Under the pieces are notes generated by a model. It had not been told where the DNA came from and ran no database searches. It worked only from the letters and a program-made list of their open reading frames with translations. 64,000 nucleotides of DNA from Burkholderiaceae bacterium 26 (GTDB lineage Bacteria; Pseudomonadota; Gammaproteobacteria; Burkholderiales; Burkholderiaceae): contig JYOB01000004.1 of NCBI GenBank assembly GCA_000955795.1, positions 62,001 to 126,000 of the forward strand, given 5' to 3'. This document shows positions 34,971 to 44,730 of the stretch, piece by piece. The translations under genes and the position numbers were made by a program. How positions within the stretch are numbered: position 1 is the stretch's first letter; each line of letters starts with the position of its first letter.

Positions 34971-36152
34971 TTACGGACGCTCGACCGCCAGCGCCACGCC
35001 CATGCCCCCGCCGATACACAGCGAGGCCAGGCCCTTCTTCGCATCGCGCTTCTGCATTTCGTGCAGCAGCGTGACCAGAATGCGGCAGCCCGACGCGCCG
35101 ATCGGGTGACCGATTGCAATCGCACCGCCATTGACGTTGACCTTGGACGTATCCCAGCCCATCTGCTGATGCACGGCCAGCGCCTGAGCGGCAAACGCCT
35201 CGTTGATCTCCATCAGGTCTAGGTCGCCAACCGACCAGCCGGCGCGCGACAGGCAGCGCTTCGATGCCGGTACCGGGCCCATGCCCATGACCTTCGGGTC
35301 CAGGCCTGCGCTCGCGTAAGCGCGGATCGTAGCCAGCGGCGTCAGGCCCAGTTCCTTGGCCTTGGCGGCCGACATCACCACGACAGCGGCAGCGCCATCG
35401 TTCAGGCCCGAGGCGTTGGCCGCCGTCACCGTGCCGGCCTTGTCGAAGGCGGGCTTCAACCCAACCATCGATTCAAGCGTGGCGCCATGGCGAACGAACT
35501 CATCCTGCGTGAAGGCAATCGGATCGCCCTTGCGCTGCGGGATCAGGATCGGAACGATTTCGTCATTGAAACGGCCCGACTTCTGCGCAGCTTCAGCCTT
35601 GTTCTGCGAAGCCACGGCAAACTCGTCCTGCGCTTCACGCGTGATGCCGTACTCCTTGGCAACGTTCTCGGCCGTGATGCCCATGTGGTATTGGTTGTAG
35701 ACGTCCCACAGCCCATCCACAATCATCGAATCGATCAGCTTGGCATCGCCCATGCGGAAACCATCGCGCGAGCCCGGCAAGACGTGCGGCGCGGCGGACA
35801 TGTTTTCCTGGCCACCGGCCACGACGATCTCGGCATCGCCCGCCATGATGGCGTTGGCCGCCAACATCACGGCCTTCAGGCCCGATCCGCACACCTTGTT
35901 GATGGTCAGACCGGGCACCATGTTCGGCAGTCCTGCCTTGATGACGGACTGGCGCGCCGGGTTCTGGCCCGAGCCCGCCGTCAGCACTTGGCCCATGATG
36001 ACTTCGCTCACCTGGTCCGGTGCCACCTTGGCACGCGCCAGTGCTTCGCGGATAACGGCTGCGCCAAGCTCAGGCGCAGCGATCTTCGCCAGCGAGCCAC
36101 CAAACTTGCCCACGGCGGTGCGTACCGCCGATACGATCACAACATCGGTCAT
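34971..36152 (-). CDS. phaA: Acetyl-CoA acetyltransferase PhaA
   Basis: With the ATG at 36152 the thiolase has 393 residues, equal to the Cupriavidus PhaA. The nucleophile is C88 in [23 protein letters not shown] and [11 protein letters not shown] complete the active site. It condenses two acetyl-CoA. It follows phaC by 89 bases and precedes phaB by 122 bases. Confidence 0.96.
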   Translation of the reverse strand: MTDVVIVSAVRTAVGKFGGSLAKIAAPELGAAVIREALARAKVAPDQVSEVIMGQVLTAGSGQNPARQSVIKAGLPNMVPGLTINKVCGSGLKAVMLAANAIMAGDAEIVVAGGQENMSAAPHVLPGSRDGFRMGDAKLIDSMIVDGLWDVYNQYHMGITAENVAKEYGITREAQDEFAVASQNKAEAAQKSGRFNDEIVPILIPQRKGDPIAFTQDEFVRHGATLESMVGLKPAFDKAGTVTAANASGLNDGAAAVVVMSAAKAKELGLTPLATIRAYASAGLDPKVMGMGPVPASKRCLSRAGWSVGDLDLMEINEAFAAQALAVHQQMGWDTSKVNVNGGAIAIGHPIGASGCRILVTLLHEMQKRDAKKGLASLCIGGGMGVALAVERP

Positions 36153-36241
36153 TTGCTTACCTTCCACTGTCGAAAGAGAGGGTCGTTGGACACCGTCAGC
36201 GGCCGAAGCCGCGACGGCAACGGGGGTTCATGCGCGCGATC

Positions 36242-38035
36242 TTACGCTTTCTGTTTGACGTAGCGGCCAGGCGCCGGCTCGATAGCCGGGTAGTCCGCAT
36301 TGCCGTAGCTCTTGGGTGCAGCCTTCTGCGCGCCGGCGTGTGATGCCAGCCAGGTAGACCAATCCGGCCACCAGCTGCCCGGATGCTCCTTGGCACCCTC
36401 GAGCCACGCATCGGCGGTATCGGGCAGCTTGGCATTGATCCAGTGCGAACGCTTGTTGGCCGCGGGCGGGTTGATCACGCCTGCGATATGTCCCGAGGCA
36501 CCCAGCACGAAACGCCGCTTGCCCTTGAGCAGCGGCACGGAGCCATAAGCGGACTTCCATGGAACGATGTGGTCTTCACGCGAGCCGTAGATGTAGACCG
36601 GCACGTCGATCTTGCCGAGATCCACCGGCGTGCCGTTCACCTTCAGCTTGCCCGGCGTTTTGAGGTCGTTCTGCAGATACGTGTGGCGCAGATACCAGCA
36701 GTACCACGGGCCTGGCAGGTTGGTCGAGTCGCCATTCCAGTACAGCAGGTCGAACGGCGCGGGCGTCTTGCCCTTCAGATAATTCTCAACAACGTAGTTC
36801 CAGACCAGATCATTCGGTCGCAGGAACGAGAACGTGTTTGCCAGCTCGACACCACGCAGCAGGCCCGGGCCGGTCGGCGCATTGCTGCCGATGGTCTTCT
36901 CCCGCATTTCCACCTGAGCTTGATCGACGAACACGTCGAGAATGCCGGTGTCCGTAAAGTCGAGCAGCGTGGTCAGCAGCGTCAGGCTTGCCGCCGGATG
37001 CTCGCCGCGCGCAGCCAGCACCGCGAGTGCAGTCGACAGGATCGTTCCACCCACACAGAAGCCCAGCACATTGATCTGGTCCTGCGCAGAGATTTCGCGC
37101 GCTACGCGAATGGCCTCGATCGCGCCGCCTTCGATGTAGTCGTCCCATGTGCGGGACGCCATGCTCGCGTCCGGATTGCGCCACGACACCAGGAACACGG
37201 TGTTGCCCTGCTCCACCGCATAGCGCACAAGCGAATTGGCCGGCTGCAGATCCAGGATGTAGAACTTGTTGATGCACGGCGGCACCAGCAGCAGCGGACG
37301 CGCATGCACCTTGGCCGTCAGCGGCTTGTACTGAATGAGCTGGAAATAATCGTTCTCGAAGACGACGGCGCCTTCGCTGTTGGCGACATTGCGGCCGATC
37401 TCGAACGCCGTTTCGTCGGTCTGCGAGATCTTGCCCCGCTCCATGTCCTGCAGCATGTTCAGGATGCCGGTACGCAGGGATTCGCCACGCGATTCAATCA
37501 GATGCTTCTGGGCCTCTGGGTTGGTCGCAAGGAAGTTGGACGGCGACATGGCGGCCGTCCATTGCGACACGGCAAAACGCACGCGCTCGCGGGTCTTGGC
37601 GTCTGCTTGCACGGCGTCTGCCATTTCCATCAGCGTGCGGGCGTTGAGCACGTAGAACGCAGCGGCGTAGCCGTAGAGCGGACTCTTGCGCCAGGCATCG
37701 TTCGAGAAACGGCGATCAGACGGCGCCACGGCCTCGGCGCTTTCGCCGGTGCTCATATGGCGCCAGATCTGGAGCCACTCTTCAAGATATTTCTGCTGAA
37801 TTTCGGCCAGCCGCTCGTGCGGGATCAGCGCGAAGGGAACCGCGCCTTCGCCCATCGCTGCGCCGTTGAACTGGCCAAGACCCGGCGCCGCGGCACCGGG
37901 TTGTGCGAAGGCGCCCGCAAAGGCTTGCCATTGCTTGAACTGCTCTGCCCACTGCGTAGGGTCCGACAAGCCCTGCCAGGGAGCTTGAGTGTGGGCGCTA
38001 GATGCTTTGGATGATGTCGATTGACGCGATGCCAT
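36242..38035 (-). CDS. phaC: Class I poly(3-hydroxyalkanoate) synthase PhaC
   Basis: The 597-residue enzyme (ATG at 38035) has an N-terminal region (1-200), then the alpha/beta-hydrolase catalytic domain with the lipase-like box GFCVGG (325-330), giving nucleophile C327; a DH pair in GSREDHIVPW and the H in LGASGHIAGVINP complete the triad. It polymerises hydroxyacyl-CoA on granules. A longer frame to 38134 would run into the promoter and is rejected. Confidence 0.96.
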   Translation of the reverse strand: MASRQSTSSKASSAHTQAPWQGLSDPTQWAEQFKQWQAFAGAFAQPGAAAPGLGQFNGAAMGEGAVPFALIPHERLAEIQQKYLEEWLQIWRHMSTGESAEAVAPSDRRFSNDAWRKSPLYGYAAAFYVLNARTLMEMADAVQADAKTRERVRFAVSQWTAAMSPSNFLATNPEAQKHLIESRGESLRTGILNMLQDMERGKISQTDETAFEIGRNVANSEGAVVFENDYFQLIQYKPLTAKVHARPLLLVPPCINKFYILDLQPANSLVRYAVEQGNTVFLVSWRNPDASMASRTWDDYIEGGAIEAIRVAREISAQDQINVLGFCVGGTILSTALAVLAARGEHPAASLTLLTTLLDFTDTGILDVFVDQAQVEMREKTIGSNAPTGPGLLRGVELANTFSFLRPNDLVWNYVVENYLKGKTPAPFDLLYWNGDSTNLPGPWYCWYLRHTYLQNDLKTPGKLKVNGTPVDLGKIDVPVYIYGSREDHIVPWKSAYGSVPLLKGKRRFVLGASGHIAGVINPPAANKRSHWINAKLPDTADAWLEGAKEHPGSWWPDWSTWLASHAGAQKAAPKSYGNADYPAIEPAPGRYVKQKA

Positions 38036-38104
38036 AGTGCCCTCGATCCGACGATATGCGCCGCTCCGGTTGGAACGGCGGCGCAACTCGTAGTATTGCG
38101 GGGC

Positions 38105-38134
38105 ATTGTTGCCTTGCCGTTTCAAGGCTGTCAA
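38105..38134 (-). promoter_or_regulatory. phaC promoter
   Basis: The minus strand carries TTGACA (38129-38134), an 18-base spacer and AACAAT (38105-38110), with a leader of about 64 bases to the phaC ATG. The elements and spacing are the same as I recall for the Cupriavidus necator phaC promoter. Confidence 0.75.
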
Positions 38135-38305
38135 TCGGAGTTAGTTAATGATCGGCCGGAAACGTAGAGCCAGCGCGGGTTTTTGCACATTCGCCGAAAA
38201 CGGCTCCGACCAAATGGTTAAGCACAGAACCGGGGCTATGGTCCAATTTGCGCAATTTCGTGCGAGACTGCTGCATTGCGCCAATGCCGGGCACCGCTTT
38301 TTCCC

Positions 38306-38542
38306 ATGTATATCGTCGCCATCGCCTGGCTCTACGTCGTGTTGATGATGTCCTTGACTGAGCAATCTTGGATTGCCGGCATCGGCACATTTGTCTTCTA
38401 CGGCGTGGCGCCGCTATCGCTCTTCCTCTGGATTGTCGGCACGCCGGCACGCAGGCGCCGCCGCAAGGCCCAAGAAGCCGCGCAGGACAAGTCGGACACC
38501 GCCCCAACACTGAGCAGCGACACAGGCGACGGCGCCGCCTGA
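38306..38542 (+). CDS. Small two-helix membrane protein divergent from phaC
   Basis: From the ATG at 38306 the product has 78 residues: MYIVAIAWLYVVLMMSLTE forms one helix, IAGIGTFVFYGVAPLSLFLWIVG a second, followed by a basic patch (PARRRRRKAQEAAQDK) and a polar tail. The basic stretch after the second helix predicts both ends in the cytoplasm. It shares the region upstream of phaC and ends 4 bases before the convergent pgeF stop. Function unknown. Confidence 0.7.
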   Translation: MYIVAIAWLYVVLMMSLTEQSWIAGIGTFVFYGVAPLSLFLWIVGTPARRRRRKAQEAAQDKSDTAPTLSSDTGDGAA

Positions 38543-38546
38543 ACGC

Positions 38547-39356
38547 TCACTCTGCCCGCCAGATCAGCGTCGCCATGCGGCCCGTGGTGCGCTCCCGACG
38601 GTACGAATAGAAGCGCTCGGCGTCCGTCATCGTGCACAGGCCGCCGCCGTACACGTCAGTACAACCGGCGCGTGCCAGCCGCAGCCGGGCGAGTGCATAC
38701 AGATCAGCGAAGAACTTGCCCGCGGATGCGCCTTCCACGAAAGCCGCCTGGGTAGCAGGTAATTCACCTGGCTGAGCGGCGTCGATAAAGGCTTGGCGCA
38801 CTTCCGCACCCACTTCAAAGCACGATGGCCCAATGGCCGGCCCCAGCCATGCCAGCCACGTTGGATCGGCTTCTTGGCCGCTGGCGCGCAACCGTTGGAG
38901 CATCGCATCCAGCGTGCGCTCGATCACGCCACCGCATAGACCGCGCCAGCCCGCATGCGCCGCACCCACGGTTACGCCGCGAGCGTCGCTCAGCAAGACA
39001 GGCAGGCAATCGGCCGTCATGACCACGCAGACGCGATCCCGCCACGACGCCACCGCTGCATCGGCAACCACAGGCGCGGACGTGCCGACGAGTTGATCAA
39101 GATCCGCCACGCCGGTGCCGTGCACCTGCTCCATCCACGCCGGCTCGGCGGGTAGCGCTGCACGCAAGATGCGGCGGTTCTGTTGAACGGCTTCCGGCGC
39201 ATCACCGACGTGCAGGCCAAGGTTCAGGCCACCGGGCAAGCCACCGGCCAATCCGTAAGGCCCTGTGCTGACACCGCCCAGGCGGGTCGTGGCCAGCGCT
39301 TTGACATGCGGATGCGCGGGCCAGTCGGGGACGATCCAGTCAGTTGATATCGGCAT
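38547..39356 (-). CDS. pgeF: Purine-nucleoside phosphorylase/laccase-domain protein (YfiH, PgeF)
   Basis: The 269-residue protein starts at the ATG at 39356, inside the end of rluD (17-base overlap, different frame). The metal-site motifs [24 protein letters not shown] and [12 protein letters not shown] are present. Family members act as peptidoglycan editing factors or purine nucleoside phosphorylases. The rluD-pgeF order is common and implies coupled expression. The longer frame up to 39767 is a shadow of rluD. Confidence 0.9.
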   Translation of the reverse strand: MPISTDWIVPDWPAHPHVKALATTRLGGVSTGPYGLAGGLPGGLNLGLHVGDAPEAVQQNRRILRAALPAEPAWMEQVHGTGVADLDQLVGTSAPVVADAAVASWRDRVCVVMTADCLPVLLSDARGVTVGAAHAGWRGLCGGVIERTLDAMLQRLRASGQEADPTWLAWLGPAIGPSCFEVGAEVRQAFIDAAQPGELPATQAAFVEGASAGKFFADLYALARLRLARAGCTDVYGGGLCTMTDAERFYSYRRERTTGRMATLIWRAE

Positions 39357-40452
39357 CGGGATCCAGGTCGAGGGCTTCCAGCAGATCGGCGAAATCATCG
39401 GGCACGCCGACTTCCCAATGCACCGATTTGCCCGACGCAGGATGCACGAGCCCCAGGCGCACTGCGTGCAGCGCCTGCCGCGTAAATGGCACCGGTAGCG
39501 GCGCCTTGATCGTCTGCGGCTTGCCACGGCGGAAATTGCGCGTATAGACCGGATCGCCAAGCAGCGGATGCCCCTCCGATTCAAAGTGCACACGGATCTG
39601 GTGTGTGCGACCAGTCTCAAGCTGGCAGCGCACCAGCGATACCTGTGCGCGCCCGAGGTCCACCACGTCCAGCGTCTTGAAATGCGTGCGCGCCGGCTTG
39701 CCGCTGGCCGTCTCGATGATGGCCATGCGCGTGCGGTCACGCGGGTCGCGGCCGATCGGGGCGTCAATCGTGGCCTCTTCGGGCGTTTCGCCCCACACGA
39801 GTGCGAGATAAGTCCGCTTGACGGTACGTGCCTGAAGTTGGCGGACGAGGTCCGTCTGTGCGGGCAGCGTGCGGGCGACCACCATCAGGCCGGAGGTGTC
39901 CTTGTCGAGGCGGTGGACGATGCCGGCGCGCGGCAACTCGACGGCGTCGGGATACCGGTGCAGCAGGCCGTTGAGCACCGTGCCGCTCCAGTTGCCCGCA
40001 GCCGGATGCACCACCAGCCCGGCGGGCTTATTGATGACGAGCAGCGTGTCGTCTTCGTACACCACATCCAGATCGATGGGCTCGGCAACGAAGGCACTTT
40101 CGTCGGCCGCGCGCTGCGGGACGACTTCAATGCGGTCACCGCCTGAGATGGCCGCACGCGGCCGCACGACTTCACCCCGCAGGCGCACCGCACCTGCGTC
40201 AATCCATTGCTGCAGGCGGCTGCGCGAATAGTCGGGCAGCAGCTTGGCAAGCGCCTTGTCCAGACGCTCGCCGTGCATGGCTTCGGGAATCTCGACGATG
40301 ATCGGTTCGGCAGCCGGTGCCGCATCGGCGGCAGGCAAATCGAGCGCCTCATCATCGAGGGCGTCTTCCGTCTCCGGCGCAGCGAGGGAAACGTCAGCCA
40401 GTGCGTCGTCTGACACAGGGCTTGGGCTATAATGCTTGATGCGATTTTTCAT
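39340..40452 (-). CDS. rluD: 23S rRNA pseudouridine synthase RluD
   Basis: The 370-residue protein has an acidic N-terminal extension (about 1-48), an S4 RNA-binding domain (about 58-110) and the RluA catalytic domain with [13 protein letters not shown] (catalytic Asp) and [10 protein letters not shown]. It modifies U1911, U1915 and U1917 of 23S rRNA. The start at 40452 lacks a clear ribosome binding site and is only 15 bases from the divergent bamD start. Confidence 0.92.
   Translation of the reverse strand: MKNRIKHYSPSPVSDDALADVSLAAPETEDALDDEALDLPAADAAPAAEPIIVEIPEAMHGERLDKALAKLLPDYSRSRLQQWIDAGAVRLRGEVVRPRAAISGGDRIEVVPQRAADESAFVAEPIDLDVVYEDDTLLVINKPAGLVVHPAAGNWSGTVLNGLLHRYPDAVELPRAGIVHRLDKDTSGLMVVARTLPAQTDLVRQLQARTVKRTYLALVWGETPEEATIDAPIGRDPRDRTRMAIIETASGKPARTHFKTLDVVDLGRAQVSLVRCQLETGRTHQIRVHFESEGHPLLGDPVYTRNFRRGKPQTIKAPLPVPFTRQALHAVRLGLVHPASGKSVHWEVGVPDDFADLLEALDLDPDADIN
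40428..40433 (+). promoter_or_regulatory. -10 box of bamD inside rluD
   Basis: TATAAT lies 34 bases before the bamD ATG, within the first codons of the divergent rluD gene. No strong -35 is seen. Confidence 0.45.
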
Positions 40453-40467
40453 TCAGAAAAGGTGCCC

Positions 40468-41325
40468 ATGTCGGTCACGAGCGTAAAGCAGGCGCGTATT
40501 GGCAGTCGAATCGGCAGTCGAATCCGCGCACAAATCGGAGCAGTGTTGGTGGCAGGCGTTGCATGTCTGACTATCTCGGCCTGCGGCATCCTGCCGGAAC
40601 AGCAAGACGAAACTGCTGGCTGGTCAGCTAACAAATTATATTCGGAAGCGAAGGATTCGCTCGACGGCGGTGACTACGCCAAGGCGGTCAAGTACTACGA
40701 AAAGCTCGAAAGCCGCTATCCGTTCGGGCCGTATGCCCAGCAAGCCCAGATCGAAACCGCCTACGCCAACTACAAGGATGGCGAAACAGCTGCCGCGCTG
40801 GCCTCGGTTGATCGCTTCATCCAGCTGCACCCGAATCACCCCAGCGTGGATTACGCCTACTACCTCAAGGGCCTGATCAACTTCAACGACAACCTGGGCT
40901 GGCTCGGCCGCTTCTCGAACCAGGACTTGAGCGAGCGCGACCCGAAGGCCGCACGCGCCGCCTACGACGCGTTCAAGACGCTGATCACGCGTTTCCCGAA
41001 CAGCAAATACACGCCGGACGCCACGCAGCGCATGCAGTACATCGTGAACGCGATGGCCGAGCATGAAGTGGGCGCCGCGCGCTACTACTATCGCCGTGGC
41101 GCTTACCTGGCCGCTGTCAACCGCGCACAGGACGCCATCAAGGATTACGACCGCGCCCCCGCTGTGGAAGAAGCGCTGTACATCATGATGAAGTCGTACG
41201 AAGCGCTGGGCATGAAAGACATGCGCGACGATACCGAGCGCATCATCAAGCAGAACTACCCGAAGAGCGACTTCCTCGCTTACGGTCAGCGCAAGAAAGA
41301 CAAGCCCTGGTACCAGTGGTGGTAA
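40468..41325 (+). CDS. bamD: Outer membrane assembly lipoprotein BamD
   Basis: The ATG at 40468 gives 285 residues with a lipoprotein signal ending LTISAC (Cys39), followed by TPR-like repeats (SANKLYSEAKDSLDGGDYAKAVKYYEKLESRYPFGPYAQQAQ and onwards). BamD is the essential lipoprotein of the BAM complex that inserts beta-barrel proteins. The signal contains the repeated segment IGSRIGSRI. A strong terminator follows. Confidence 0.95.
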   Translation: MSVTSVKQARIGSRIGSRIRAQIGAVLVAGVACLTISACGILPEQQDETAGWSANKLYSEAKDSLDGGDYAKAVKYYEKLESRYPFGPYAQQAQIETAYANYKDGETAAALASVDRFIQLHPNHPSVDYAYYLKGLINFNDNLGWLGRFSNQDLSERDPKAARAAYDAFKTLITRFPNSKYTPDATQRMQYIVNAMAEHEVGAARYYYRRGAYLAAVNRAQDAIKDYDRAPAVEEALYIMMKSYEALGMKDMRDDTERIIKQNYPKSDFLAYGQRKKDKPWYQWW

Positions 41326-41346
41326 GCAAGGCTTGAAGAGCGCAGC

Positions 41347-41376
41347 AAAAAGCCCGGTCGATTGGCCGGGCTTTTT
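41347..41376. terminator. Bidirectional terminator between bamD and the helicase gene
   Basis: AAAAAGCCCGG and CCGGGCTTTTT pair around 8 bases, between converging stops. A-runs and T-runs flank both sides. Confidence 0.85.
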
Positions 41377-41391
41377 GTTTGTGCGTGCGGG

Positions 41392-43569
41392 TCAGTCATC
41401 CGTTTCGGTCGACTGCGGAACATCCGGATCCAGCCGCAGGGAACGCAGGAACTCGGCGGCGGTCTCGGCCTCGCGCGTACGCTTGAACGGCGGCAGGCTC
41501 TGCCAGATCTGGCGACCGTAGTTTTTCTCGACCAAGCGAGGGTCGCAGATCATCAGCACGCCGCGATCGGTCTCCGAGCGAATCAGTCGGCCGGCACCTT
41601 GCTTAAGCGTGATCACCGCGTGCGGCAATTGGTGCACGGCAAACGGACTCAGCCCCTTTTTCTCCAGGGCCTCCATCCGGGCGCTCAGCACCGGATCATC
41701 GGGCGGGGCGAACGGCAATTTATCGATGACGACTAGAGAGAGCGCCTCGCCGCGTACGTCTACGCCCTCCCAGAAGCTTTGACTGCCGATCAGCACGGCG
41801 TTGCCGAGCGCGCGGAAACGGTCCAACAGTTCCGTACGGCTGGCCTGGCCCTGCACAAGCAGCGGGAAATCCCACCCGCGTTGCGCGAATTCGTCCGTCA
41901 AGCGTTCGGCGGCGCGGTTCACGGCGCGCAGCGTCGTGCATAGCAGAAACGTCTTGCCGCCCGCCGCTTCAATCAGCGGCAAAGTGGCGTCGAGCACCGC
42001 ATCGGTAAAGCGCGGATCGCTCGGCTGCGGCAGATCGCGCGGCACATACAGCAAGCCTTGTGATGCGTAATCGAACGGGCTGTCGAGCGTCATCGAGCGA
42101 TCACGATCCAAGCCCAACTGTGCGGCGTAGTGCGTGAAGTTGCCGCGCACCGAAAGCGTGGCCGAGGTGAAGACCCACGCGCGCGGCTGGCCGGCACGTT
42201 GGCGCGAAAAAATTGGCGCGATCGATAACGGCGTCAGATGCAATTGCACGGAATTGGCGAACACCTCGACCCAGCGCACACGTTCGTCGACAGGGGCCGC
42301 GCTCTTGCCCTCCCCGCCCTCGTCGTCACTTTCCTTCTTTGGCGCCTTCGGGGGTTTGGGATCGACCCACGCCTCAAGCTTTTCACACAGCGCCACGGCG
42401 CGGCGATGGCACTGCTCGATGGTCTCTGCGCGTTCGGCCTGGGCTTCCAGCGCGCCGGTAAAGTCGGAAAGTGCCTGCTCCAGCTTCGGCAACACCTCGT
42501 AGAACGGCTTGGCGAGTGCCGCATCATTGTCGATCTGCTTGATCGACAGGCGTGAGCCGTCCTGGCGGAAAACAAGACGCAGATCGCGCGCGGCCCGCTC
42601 CAGCGGCGCGGCAATCGCAACCCAATCCACCGCATCACGTGCGTGCGAAAGGCCTTCGGCCACGCTGTCGCGCGCAAGCTCGAGAATCTGGTTCGTGGAG
42701 ATGGTCTCGCCAAAGAACAACGTGGCGGTTTCGGGCAGCTGGTGGGCTTCGTCGAAGATGATCGTATTTGCAGCGGGCAGCAGTTCGGCCATGCCGGTGT
42801 CCTTCAACATCACGTCCGCGAAGAACAGGTGATGGTTGACCACCACCACGTCAGCCTGCTGCGCCTCCTTGCGGGCGCGCATGACAAAGCAGTCTTTGTA
42901 ATAGGCGCAGTCCGAACCCAGGCAGTTGTCGCGCGTGGACGTGACGAGGTTCCACACCGGCGCGTTCTCGGGCACGCTGGCAAGTTCGGCCTTGTCGCCA
43001 GTTTTCGTTGTCTTCAGGAAGAGGTTGATCTGGCGCAGCCACGCGGCGTCCTGGCGCGAAGAAAGGCGCCCGTTCTGCGACGTGCGCTCGACGTGGTAAT
43101 GGCAGACGTAGTTGGCGCGCCCCTTGAGCAGCGCCACCGACACCGGCGCATTCAGCGCCTTGCGCACGGTCGGGATGTCGCGCAGGAAAAGCTGGTCCTG
43201 CAGGTTTTTCGTCCCGGTCGAGAGGATCACCTTGCCGCCCCAAAGCATCGCCGGGACCAGGTAAGCGTAGGTTTTACCGGTGCCCGTGCCAGCCTCGACG
43301 ATGATCGAATCTGCGGCTTCGATGGCGTTGGCAACGGCCTGCGCCATCGTCAGCTGCGCACTGCGGGGCCGGTAGCCATCGATACCCTTGGCCAGCGTGC
43401 CGTCATCGGCAAAGAGCGTCGCCAGCTCGACATGATGGGCATCGGCAGGTGGAGAGGCAGCGGGAACCGAAGCGTCGCTGGTATCGGCGTCGGAATCAGC
43501 CGACGGCTCGGCCAGCGGGGAAAGCGAAGTCAACGCGGAATCCGTGGAGTCAAATGACGGAGGCCGCAC
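41392..43569 (-). CDS. ATP-dependent DNA helicase, DinG/YoaA family
   Basis: The 725-residue superfamily 2 helicase (GTG start) contains Walker A EAGTGTGKTYAYLVPA, a DEAH box in IFDEAHQLPE, GSQSFWEGVDVRGE and QGAGRLIRSETDRGV. Cysteines in YVCHYHVE, NCLGSDCAYYKDC match the iron-sulfur cluster of XPD-like enzymes. It probably unwinds damaged or structured DNA with 5'-3' polarity. The N-terminal about 45 residues are a low-complexity acidic Ser/Asp region. Confidence 0.9.
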   Translation of the reverse strand: MRPPSFDSTDSALTSLSPLAEPSADSDADTSDASVPAASPPADAHHVELATLFADDGTLAKGIDGYRPRSAQLTMAQAVANAIEAADSIIVEAGTGTGKTYAYLVPAMLWGGKVILSTGTKNLQDQLFLRDIPTVRKALNAPVSVALLKGRANYVCHYHVERTSQNGRLSSRQDAAWLRQINLFLKTTKTGDKAELASVPENAPVWNLVTSTRDNCLGSDCAYYKDCFVMRARKEAQQADVVVVNHHLFFADVMLKDTGMAELLPAANTIIFDEAHQLPETATLFFGETISTNQILELARDSVAEGLSHARDAVDWVAIAAPLERAARDLRLVFRQDGSRLSIKQIDNDAALAKPFYEVLPKLEQALSDFTGALEAQAERAETIEQCHRRAVALCEKLEAWVDPKPPKAPKKESDDEGGEGKSAAPVDERVRWVEVFANSVQLHLTPLSIAPIFSRQRAGQPRAWVFTSATLSVRGNFTHYAAQLGLDRDRSMTLDSPFDYASQGLLYVPRDLPQPSDPRFTDAVLDATLPLIEAAGGKTFLLCTTLRAVNRAAERLTDEFAQRGWDFPLLVQGQASRTELLDRFRALGNAVLIGSQSFWEGVDVRGEALSLVVIDKLPFAPPDDPVLSARMEALEKKGLSPFAVHQLPHAVITLKQGAGRLIRSETDRGVLMICDPRLVEKNYGRQIWQSLPPFKRTREAETAAEFLRSLRLDPDVPQSTETDD

Positions 43570-43617
43570 GTGATTGCGGCCTCTCGGGATGAAAATCGAA
43601 CCAACTTTGGGCAGGCG

Positions 43618-43821
43618 CTAAGCCGGCACGTCCGGCTCAAGCTGCAACTGTAGCAGGGTGATGGTGTCCTTGAGTTTCAGGCGGCGCTTCTTGAGGCGGC
43701 GCAGCTGCAACTCGTCGTGACCGGCCGTACCTGCCAGCCGATCGATCAGGAAATCGAGATCGCGGTGCTCGATCTGCAATTCAATGATGCGACGCGAGAT
43801 CGTATTCAGATCGCTGTCCAT
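43618..43821 (-). CDS. Small helical DUF465 (YdcH-like) protein
   Basis: This 67-residue protein, with AGGAGAG before its ATG at 43821, forms an antiparallel helical pair: LNTISRRIIELQIEHRDLDFLIDRL then LRRLKKRRLKLKDTITLLQLQL. YdcH/DUF465 proteins are very common and of unknown role. It lies 48 bases upstream of the helicase and could be co-transcribed. Confidence 0.85.
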   Translation of the reverse strand: MDSDLNTISRRIIELQIEHRDLDFLIDRLAGTAGHDELQLRRLKKRRLKLKDTITLLQLQLEPDVPA

Positions 43822-43855
43822 CGCTCTCCTCCGGAAACCCGGCCTTGGCTGAAGT

Positions 43856-44620
43856 TTAGAACCCCAGCGGACTGGTGTTGTTCTGGTTTTGCTCTTTGCG
43901 GTGCTTGGTTTGTTCGCGGCGCTCTTCCAATTCCTTCTGGCGCTTGGCAGCGTCTTGCTGCTTTTCCTGGAATTGCTTGACGCTTTCCGCACGCTTGGCT
44001 GCATTGGCAGCGCCCTGCTCCTGCGCCGCCTTCAGCTTGGCGTCGTAATCGGCCTGCTTCTTGGCCTCAGCCTGCGCATTGGCGGCGCGCTGCGGCGCTT
44101 CGGCTTGGCGCTGCGCTTCATTCAGACGCTGCTGCTCCTGCTTGTTCGCGAAATCGGTGCGATTCTTCTGCTCGGCGGCTTCGCGCTGGGGACGCTCGGC
44201 GTTGTACTGAGCCTCGCGGATGGCGCGCTCCTGGTCGCGGCGGGCAGCGCGGTCGGCACGCTCGGCTTCGTCCAGTGCCAACTCACGTTCGCGGATGGTG
44301 TGGAGCTCCGTGCGACGCACATCCTTGGCCTTATCGATGCAGCGCGTGACGAAGAATTTATCGTAGCAAGCGCGCTCGGCCTGGGCGTAGCGGTATTCCG
44401 CCCATGCTTTGGCGCTGGTGATGCGATCGTGTTCGGCACCGAAATCGGGCTGCGTGGCGGGCACCGCAGCGGCTGGCGCGGAGGCCGGCGGAGACTGGCT
44501 CCATGCGGGCGCGGCAAGCAGCGCAACACTAAGCACGGACGCCGGCAGAACCAGACGGGAAGCGCGGCGCGCAGCTGCGCGGCGACGGGCAGAAAACAGG
44601 AGCGTAGGCATAACGCGCAT
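43856..44620 (-). CDS. Periplasmic Ala/Gln/Glu-rich coiled-coil protein
   Basis: From the ATG at 44620 the protein has 254 residues, with a signal peptide ([20 protein letters not shown]). A conserved-looking module (about 60-115, containing [19 protein letters not shown] with two cysteines that may form a disulfide) is followed by a long charged helix (about 120-245) of Ala/Gln/Glu/Lys/Arg, a likely coiled coil. No enzyme motif is visible. It may be an envelope scaffold. Confidence 0.7.
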   Translation of the reverse strand: MRVMPTLLFSARRRAAARRASRLVLPASVLSVALLAAPAWSQSPPASAPAAAVPATQPDFGAEHDRITSAKAWAEYRYAQAERACYDKFFVTRCIDKAKDVRRTELHTIRERELALDEAERADRAARRDQERAIREAQYNAERPQREAAEQKNRTDFANKQEQQRLNEAQRQAEAPQRAANAQAEAKKQADYDAKLKAAQEQGAANAAKRAESVKQFQEKQQDAAKRQKELEERREQTKHRKEQNQNNTSPLGF

Positions 44621-44730
44621 TTTATCACCGCGCCTGTGCGGCAAACGCCGCGCGGCCACGGATTTCAGCTCAGGAACAGGGTTCGCGTTGTGGCAAAATG
44701 CGCGGCTTTCCATCGCACTCTCTGGAAGCA

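Noticed and set aside
38547-39767. 406-codon minus-strand frame as a longer pgeF
   Set aside because: The first 137 codons are out-of-frame rluD sequence; the ATG at 39356 gives a normal PgeF length.
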